The notes under the pieces are model-generated. The model was not told the DNA's origin. It saw only the letters and a list, made by a program, of their open reading frames with translations, and made no database searches. Positions 7,262-11,595 of a stretch of 11,595 nucleotides of DNA are shown here, piece after piece (the stretch's first letter is position 1; each line of letters begins with the position of its first letter). The translations under genes were made by a program, and so were the position numbers. The stretch is from Actinomycetes bacterium (GTDB lineage: Bacteria; Actinomycetota; Actinomycetes; S36-B12; GCA-2699445), in the NCBI GenBank assembly GCA_022600255.1, contig JAHZKU010000238.1, positions 1 to 11,595 of the forward strand, given 5' to 3'.

Positions 7262-8335
7262 TCACTGGTCAGCGTCGACTGGATCGGGGTGTTTGCGTCG
7301 CCGATTGCGCGCGATGATGTAGACGATCATCGCGACGGCCCCCGCAATGATCTGCGGTAGGAACCACACGAGGCGCCAGATGAGATCCGCAGCCACCGCG
7401 ATTGAACCCGGTGCCCCAAACGAGGTCAGCAGCGCGATCAGCGCGGCATCTACCGTGCCGAGCCCGCCGGGCGTGATGGGAAATGAGGTCAGCACGATCG
7501 CGATGGAGTAGGCCGCGAACACTTCAACAAAGTTGACGTGCTCGAAGCCCCCCAATCCGGCCAATGCACAAACCAACACCAGGAAGGGCGTGGTTTGGGC
7601 GATGAAGTTGGTGACAAACAGGGCCAGCCAGCGGCGCCTCATCAGATCGTGAGCGTCAACGCGAAAATCCACCAGCGCAGTCTCAAAATCGGGCACCGGT
7701 TTGCCGAACTTGCGCAGTATGGGAGCCGTCAGTTGCTCGCCCCATTTGCCGACCCGGATCGCCCCAGCATCGCTGCGCAACACGATCACGATGAGGATCA
7801 CGGAAACGACGATCACGATGGCGCCGATAACAGCCGCGGTCACGGTCAGGGCGCTGGCGTTTTCGCCCTGGATGGACAGCAGGGTGACGGCCAGGGCGGG
7901 CAACCCCAACGTGATCAGGTAGGTAAATACCGAATCGGCTCCTACTGCGGCTGCGGCGAGCGTGGCTCGCACTCGGTAGTGCGCCAGGATTGCGTACTGC
8001 GTGCCGACGGCGATCGCGCCGCCGCCAGGAATGGCGTTGCTGACGAGGAAACCTGATTGCCGTTGCACAAACCCCTTCCAGTAGCCGAGCCCGGCAATTG
8101 CGACTAGGACGGTCAGTGGGTAGAGCGCAATATTTAGGATTCCAGACCCCGCTAGCGCAACGAGCCAGGGCCAAGCGATGTCCCGAAGTTCTGAGAACGC
8201 TTCCTCGTAGCTGGTGAGCTGTGGCAGCAGCAAGGCAAAAAGCGCACCCATGATGATGAGGCCGATGACGCTGGTGATGATGCTGCGACGGACCGACCGC
8301 TTCTTGGCCGCGGCTTCAGCCGCTGTTTGCACCAC
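7262..8335 (-). CDS. Flippase-like membrane protein (LPG_synthase_TM / UPF0104 family)
   Basis: A 357-residue polytopic membrane protein with the lysylphosphatidylglycerol-synthase transmembrane fold. Hydrophobic segments are near 18-40, 56-80, 126-154, 163-187, 236-261, 270-283, 293-306 and 321-342. Family motifs are SNAIPGGGAIAVGTQYAIL (99-117) and FPITPGGLGTVDAAL (285-299), then RLVWFLPQI (321-329). The C-terminus is short and basic. In MprF this domain flips an aminoacylated lipid; the catalytic aminoacyl-transfer domain of MprF is absent here, so a lipid flippase or exporter role without synthase activity is the fair inference. The start is one of two tandem GTG codons (8333-8335 and 8330-8332). 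The first has a TANNNT box 6 nt upstream and no SD. It is the first gene of the flippase, patatin, DUF6790 run, separated from the acyl-CoA dehydrogenase by 214 nt with a terminator-like hairpin. Confidence 0.85.
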   Translation of the reverse strand: MVQTAAEAAAKKRSVRRSIITSVIGLIIMGALFALLLPQLTSYEEAFSELRDIAWPWLVALAGSGILNIALYPLTVLVAIAGLGYWKGFVQRQSGFLVSNAIPGGGAIAVGTQYAILAHYRVRATLAAAAVGADSVFTYLITLGLPALAVTLLSIQGENASALTVTAAVIGAIVIVVSVILIVIVLRSDAGAIRVGKWGEQLTAPILRKFGKPVPDFETALVDFRVDAHDLMRRRWLALFVTNFIAQTTPFLVLVCALAGLGGFEHVNFVEVFAAYSIAIVLTSFPITPGGLGTVDAALIALLTSFGAPGSIAVAADLIWRLVWFLPQIIAGAVAMIVYIIARNRRRKHPDPVDADQ

Positions 8336-8341
8336 GACTCG

Positions 8342-8347
8342 AATCTA
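8342..8347 (-). promoter_or_regulatory. -10 box for a leaderless flippase-like transcript
   Basis: TAGATT on the minus strand, exactly 6 nt before GTG 8333-8335. No SD precedes the GTG. There is no clear TTGACA-like -35 at 16-18 nt. A TTGACC occurs much further upstream, at the wrong distance. Confidence 0.45.
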
Positions 8348-8517
8348 CTCAGTCGGCAGGGTTGGCGCGGGCGATCCGAGATAGGCAAAGGCTGAGACCA
8401 CCTTCGTGCTTGCGTGTTGTCGCGCAGGACAGATGCGGCCGGTCAAAGCGCACCAGCCGGTGCGATGGCGTCGCGGCGGGTGGCGCGGGATTTCATCCGC
8501 GTTATCCAGTCATGTGG

Positions 8518-8540
8518 GCGGGGCCACGCCGTCGCCCCAC
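8518..8540 (-). terminator. Terminator-like hairpin after the acyl-CoA dehydrogenase gene
   Basis: On the minus strand GTGGGGC (8534-8540) can pair with GCCCCGC (8518-8524) across a 9-nt loop: seven pairs, one of them U-G. The stem begins 9 nt after the dehydrogenase stop. There is no U-tract, which is frequent for actinobacterial terminators but lowers certainty. Confidence 0.45.
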
Positions 8541-8549
8541 GTCGCTGAG

Positions 8550-9695
8550 CTAGAGGCCTAGGTCTCGACCGATCAACTCTTTCATGATCTCGTTGGAGCC
8601 AGCCCAGATCTTGGATACCCGAGCATCCTGCCAAGCCCGCGCCACTCTGTACTCGTTCATGTAGCCATATCCGCCAAATACCTGCACACAGGCGTCCAAG
8701 ACTTCGTTCTGGATCTCCGAACTCCACCATTTCGCCTTGGCGGCGTCAGTGGCGGTCAGTGTGCCAGCGTTCTTGGCTTCCACGCACCAATCTAGATAGG
8801 CCTGCGAGACGTCGATCTTGGTGTCCTGCTCGGCCAGCAAGAACTTCAGATGCTGGAATTTCCCGATGGGTTTGCCAAAGGCTTTGCGCTCTTGCGCGTA
8901 CTCCACTGTTTCAATGAGGATCTGCTTGGCATGGGCGATGTTGCTGATGGCGCAGCCTAACCGCTCTTGCGCCAATTTCTCCATCATGTAGATGAAGCCT
9001 TCACCCGTTTCTCCCAGCAGGTTTTCGGCGGGGATCCGAACGTCGGTGAAAAACAATTCGGCCGTGTCGGACTCGTGCTGGCCGATCTTGTCGAGTTTAC
9101 GGCCACGTTCGAAGCCGGGCATTCCCTCTTCGACGACGAATAGGCTGATACCCCGAGCGCCCTTCTCGGCACTCGTGCGGGCGGCGATCACAAGGGCATC
9201 TGCCCCGTAACCGTTGGTGATGAATGTCTTGGATCCGTTCAGGATCCAGTCGTCGCCGTCTGCGACGGCGTTGGTCTTGAGCGCCGCGAGATCGGTGCCA
9301 CCGGACGGCTCGGTCATGCCGATCCCGGATACCAGTTCTCCGGCCGCCATGCCGGGAAGCAGCCGCTGCTTGAGCTCGTCGGTGCCATAGGCCACGAAAT
9401 ACGGCACCGTGATGTCGAAGTGAATCTGAAGGCAGGAATTGACGCCCATCGAGACTTTGGAGAATTCTTCGGCCGCGATCGCGTTGAAACGGTAGTCGTC
9501 CGCAAAACTGCCGCCGTACTCATCTGGGATTTCTAGGCCGAGGATTCCTTGTTTGCCAGCCTCCCGCCAGACACTGCGGTCAATGACACGCTCCTGGATG
9601 AAGCGATCCATGTGCGGCAGAATCGCGCGATCCACGGTGGTCGCGACAACTTCGCGGAATCCTTCGTGGTCAGGTTCGTATAGTGAGCGCTGCAT
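8550..9695 (-). CDS. Acyl-CoA dehydrogenase, long-chain (LCAD/IVD-type catalytic base)
   Basis: A 381-residue flavoenzyme of the usual family length, expected to oxidise a fatty acyl-CoA to the trans-2-enoyl-CoA with FAD, passing electrons to ETF. The all-alpha N-terminal domain, the beta-domain motif GMTEPSGGTD (126-135) with NGSKTFITNG (153-162), and the C-terminal helical domain with ERKAFGKPIGKFQ (269-281) and QVFGGYGYMNEY (338-349) are all intact. The MCAD-type catalytic Glu position near the C-terminus reads KIWAGSNEIM, with Ala365 in place of Glu. The alternative LCAD/isovaleryl-CoA dehydrogenase base is present as Glu244 in LAQERLG. This points to long- or branched-chain substrates. 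ATG 9693-9695 has SD AAGGA 6 nt upstream. The gene is preceded by an inverted repeat (9722-9746) that could be an operator. It is probably monocistronic. Confidence 0.92.
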   Translation of the reverse strand: MQRSLYEPDHEGFREVVATTVDRAILPHMDRFIQERVIDRSVWREAGKQGILGLEIPDEYGGSFADDYRFNAIAAEEFSKVSMGVNSCLQIHFDITVPYFVAYGTDELKQRLLPGMAAGELVSGIGMTEPSGGTDLAALKTNAVADGDDWILNGSKTFITNGYGADALVIAARTSAEKGARGISLFVVEEGMPGFERGRKLDKIGQHESDTAELFFTDVRIPAENLLGETGEGFIYMMEKLAQERLGCAISNIAHAKQILIETVEYAQERKAFGKPIGKFQHLKFLLAEQDTKIDVSQAYLDWCVEAKNAGTLTATDAAKAKWWSSEIQNEVLDACVQVFGGYGYMNEYRVARAWQDARVSKIWAGSNEIMKELIGRDLGL

Positions 9696-9721
9696 TGTTC
9701 TTCCTTACCAATCAACACACA

Positions 9722-9746
9722 TTGCCGAATCAGTCAGTATTCGCAA
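9722..9746. promoter_or_regulatory. Inverted repeat, possible operator upstream of the acyl-CoA dehydrogenase
   Basis: Plus strand TTGCCGAAT (9722-9730), an 8-nt spacer CAGTCAGT, then ATTCGCAA (9739-9746). The arms pair as CGAAT/ATTCG, or over eight positions as TTGC(C)GAAT/ATTCGCAA with one extra C. It lies 27-51 nt upstream of the dehydrogenase ATG, where a repressor of the TetR or FadR type often binds in fatty-acid genes. No regulator gene is in the window. Confidence 0.4.
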
Positions 9747-9765
9747 GGGGTCGGCATTGTGCCAG

Positions 9766-9775
9766 GGACTAGTCC
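9766..9775. repeat. Perfect 10-bp palindrome GGACTAGTCC
   Basis: A self-complementary site 71-80 nt upstream of the dehydrogenase ATG, in the 212-nt gap to the DUF962 gene (9696-9907). It could be a second regulator site. It is short enough to be chance. The rest of this gap shows no gene and no clear terminator after the DUF962 stop. Confidence 0.3.
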
Positions 9776-9907
9776 AACGATAACCCGAAATTCGTTGTGC
9801 TGGTCAGGGCGTGGGGCCTGCGCAGTATGAGTCAGACCACTTCGCCGGATGCTGTCGCCTGCTCGCTGGCGCCGCGCCTGCCGACAACCGAACACTGGAA
9901 TCCGCGT

Positions 9908-10321
9908 TCAGGTTGATGTGCCGTCTGCTGCTGCTGCGTCTGCCAAGTAGTTGGCGGCGATCTCCGAGATCTCGTTATCGCGCCCAGCCAACATCATTGC
10001 GATCATTTTCCAGTCGCCCAGGAAAGACCATAGCGGGTGGCCAAAGCTTGCTGGGCGGTTTTTCTCAATCGCGAAATGGCTGGTCCATGCGAAGCCATAA
10101 CCGACCGCCGCGCCCAGCAACACCCGGCGGCGCGGACCCCAGAGCGCCGACGGCAGCGCAATCCCTAAGCCCATGCTGGTCCCGACACAGTGCATCATCC
10201 GGGTCGCCCGTTTGCTGTGTTGGGACATGTAGAAGGGGAAGAACTCGGCAAAGTCCGCGAACTCTAGGGTGGCTGGCTGATCGCTGGTCGCTTTGTTGAC
10301 CGGCTGATCGTTGGTGCTCAT
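9908..10321 (-). CDS. Mpo1-like protein (DUF962 / YGL010w family)
   Basis: A 137-residue protein. The frame is open further upstream into the hydrolase gene, but that part is Pro/Arg-rich shadow. ATG 10319-10321 has SD AGGA 6 nt upstream, and the family domain starts soon after. Motifs are FFPFYMSQHSKRATRMMHCVGT (27-48 region, His35 and His44) and GYGFAWTSHFAIEKNRPASF (74-93, His82), then HPLWSFLGDWKM. These fit DUF962, whose yeast member Mpo1 is an iron-dependent dioxygenase that removes one carbon from 2-hydroxy fatty acids (alpha-oxidation). The conserved histidines needed for metal are present. Two hydrophobic segments near 46-60 and 67-80 imply membrane association. It follows the alpha/beta hydrolase by 91 nt on the same strand. 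The bacterial role is not established, so lipid alpha-oxidation here is by analogy. Confidence 0.85.
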   Translation of the reverse strand: MSTNDQPVNKATSDQPATLEFADFAEFFPFYMSQHSKRATRMMHCVGTSMGLGIALPSALWGPRRRVLLGAAVGYGFAWTSHFAIEKNRPASFGHPLWSFLGDWKMIAMMLAGRDNEISEIAANYLADAAAADGTST

Positions 10322-10412
10322 GGGCGTTCCTGTCCTGCCTTTTGTGCCAGCCGCCGTGCAGTCGGTAGCCGTTCTTCGAATGTGTCCTGATCGCCCGGGT
10401 TCTGCCACGGGA

Positions 10413-11595
10413 CTATGCCGGTTGTGGCACCGGTTCTGCGGTAACGGCGGCGACCAGCCCGGCCACTCTTGGGTGAGACAACAGTTGCATGTGACTGGTG
10501 CCAGCCAGAACAGTCGTCGAAGCGGCGGGGGCGCCGGGCTGAGCCTTGGCGCTGTTGACGCGGACCGCGCCGTCACCGACTAGCCAAGATGTCGGATGGT
10601 TAGGGTCTTCATGGACGGTGGCGATCACAGCATGATGTCGGGTTTGGGTGGGTAGCGGCACGTTCTCAGTGCGGTCTGAAATGACGCCATCTGGGTGCCG
10701 ACCGCCCCAATCCGTGGGCCGGATCGCACCGTGTCGGAGATCTTTGACGCCTGCGCTGCGCCGATTGCCCAGGGCCACGAGGGGCGCCAAAATTGCGCTG
10801 TGGTTGAGTCCGATAAGGGCTAGGTTGGCGCCCTTTTCGATGGCCGACCCACGATGGGGTGAACCTAGCGTGATGAGGTCGGCCATGATCGCAGCGATGG
10901 CTGGATCAGACTGCGCCAGTATCTCGATTCCCCGTCGTGCGACCAAGCCGCCCATCGAATGACCCACGATGGTGATGCGGGTGAGCGGGACCGGCCATTG
11001 TGCGGCGACCTGCCGGATGGTCTCAGCAAGTTGCTCACCATTGGCCGCGATCGGTAACCCTGTCGTGTAGCGCAGCAGCAACGGGGTGCCGCCGCCGGTG
11101 CGCGCGGACGCGATCACTGCACCGTTCCAGTGCTGTTCAGTGAGGCCTAGGCCGTGGATAAAGATGCACGCGTGTCCCGTGACGTTGACTTCAGAGGCGG
11201 CCACTTCCCTCACCGTCGCAACGGCGCCCTGATGTCGAATCGTCATACCGGGAGCTAGTGCCCGGGTGTGCGCTGAGCTGTGCAGGTGGTCGCCGAAAGC
11301 GGCGCCAAATCCTGCCAGCCATTTGCTCCCTTTGTCGCTACTGCTGAGTTGCGCAGATTCGGGGTGAGCGGTGATGGCCAGGACTGGAGCGACAACGTTG
11401 GCCCCCGCCCAACCAACGGACTTCGCCGCCGTGGCCGCGGCTCGAACGCCCCAATCTGCCATGTCGAAGACGGGCTCACTGCTGGGCAGAGCGGGGGCGA
11501 TGATCCGTCGGATTCGGTTGATGGTGGCCCGCTGGATCAGCGACACAGTATCGATGACTTCGTTGAGTGCGGCCGCACTCGCGGTGGCGGTGGCG
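10413..11595 (-). CDS. Alpha/beta hydrolase (lipase/PGAP1-like), 5' end outside window
   Basis: A serine hydrolase with the complete triad, numbered from the in-frame GTG at 11544-11546: nucleophile Ser197 in GHSMGG, Asp325 in VGDGAV, His352 in GTSHMQLLSHP. The oxyanion strand is IFIHGLG (128-134). The cap is small and LGSPHRGS (227-234) is typical of lipase-like members that act on esters or acyl chains. The N-terminal ~100 residues are helical and Ala-rich and may contact the membrane. The frame stays open upstream of the GTG to the window edge (further residues such as SAAALNEVIDT), and the GTG has no SD, so the true start is very probably beyond 11595 and the gene is partial. Its 3' end is 91 nt before the DUF962 gene on the same strand, suggesting co-transcription. 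Confidence 0.85.
   Translation of the reverse strand, partial: ATATASAAALNEVIDTVSLIQRATINRIRRIIAPALPSSEPVFDMADWGVRAAATAAKSVGWAGANVVAPVLAITAHPESAQLSSSDKGSKWLAGFGAAFGDHLHSSAHTRALAPGMTIRHQGAVATVREVAASEVNVTGHACIFIHGLGLTEQHWNGAVIASARTGGGTPLLLRYTTGLPIAANGEQLAETIRQVAAQWPVPLTRITIVGHSMGGLVARRGIEILAQSDPAIAAIMADLITLGSPHRGSAIEKGANLALIGLNHSAILAPLVALGNRRSAGVKDLRHGAIRPTDWGGRHPDGVISDRTENVPLPTQTRHHAVIATVHEDPNHPTSWLVGDGAVRVNSAKAQPGAPAASTTVLAGTSHMQLLSHPRVAGLVAAVTAEPVPQPA

Noticed and set aside
8422..8447. TTGACC on the minus strand as a -35 for the flippase-like gene
   Set aside because: No TANNNT lies 16-18 nt downstream and the leaderless TAGATT box is about 90 nt away, so it cannot pair with it.
9765..9777. 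GGGACTAGTCCAA resembles a mycobacterial DosR (dormancy) box
   Set aside because: The DosR consensus has GGGAC-T-WW-A-GTCCC; here the two central bases are missing and the half-sites are directly joined, so spacing is wrong. The neighbouring gene is also not a typical dormancy target.
9811..10299. 162-codon plus-strand frame opposite the DUF962 gene
   Set aside because: It is antisense to a gene with a recognised domain and a good SD. Its translation is Arg, Ser, Pro-rich and has no start signal.

Overview
The window looks like chromosomal DNA of an actinobacterium with moderately high GC. The evidence is the GC-rich coding sequence, the use of GTG starts, actinobacterial-type proteins (a long Orn/Lys/Arg decarboxylase of the Mycobacterium Rv2531c kind, an Mpo1/DUF962 protein, a DUF6790 membrane protein) and several starts that look leaderless. 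I see no mobile element, CRISPR array, tRNA or rRNA. No genus can be named from this alone.

Layout. The left edge holds the 3' end of a plus-strand gene, probably ribose-5-phosphate isomerase A (1-108). A gene-poor stretch follows up to 859; its only credible gene is a 58-residue very acidic minus-strand ORF (324-500) with a strong Shine-Dalgarno (SD) sequence. Next on the minus strand are the 913-residue PLP-dependent Orn/Lys/Arg decarboxylase (860-3601) and a universal stress protein (3755-4198). They form a plausible stress or acid-tolerance pair, with the stress protein upstream. A divergent plus-strand BrkB/YihY membrane protein (4335-5339) runs head-on into, and overlaps by 75 bp, a minus-strand block: an LPG-synthase-TM/UPF0104 flippase-like protein (7262-8335), a patatin phospholipase (5831-7222) and a DUF6790 membrane protein (5265-5768). 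This block looks like envelope-lipid functions.

The right end is also minus strand and lipid-related. A truncated alpha/beta hydrolase (10413 to the window edge) is followed by an Mpo1-like DUF962 protein (9908-10321). After a regulatory gap comes an LCAD-type acyl-CoA dehydrogenase (8550-9695), which ends at a terminator-like hairpin. A chain of lipid hydrolysis, alpha-oxidation-like chemistry and beta-oxidation is possible but inferred.

The most distinctive signal is in how genes start. All four membrane/lipid genes of the central block lack a convincing SD and carry a TANNNT hexamer exactly 6 nt before the start codon, the known signature of actinobacterial leaderless transcripts. The decarboxylase, stress protein, dehydrogenase, DUF962 protein and small acidic ORF instead have clear SD sequences. 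I found no clear new defence or mobile system. The window reads as ordinary chromosome with several details worth checking.
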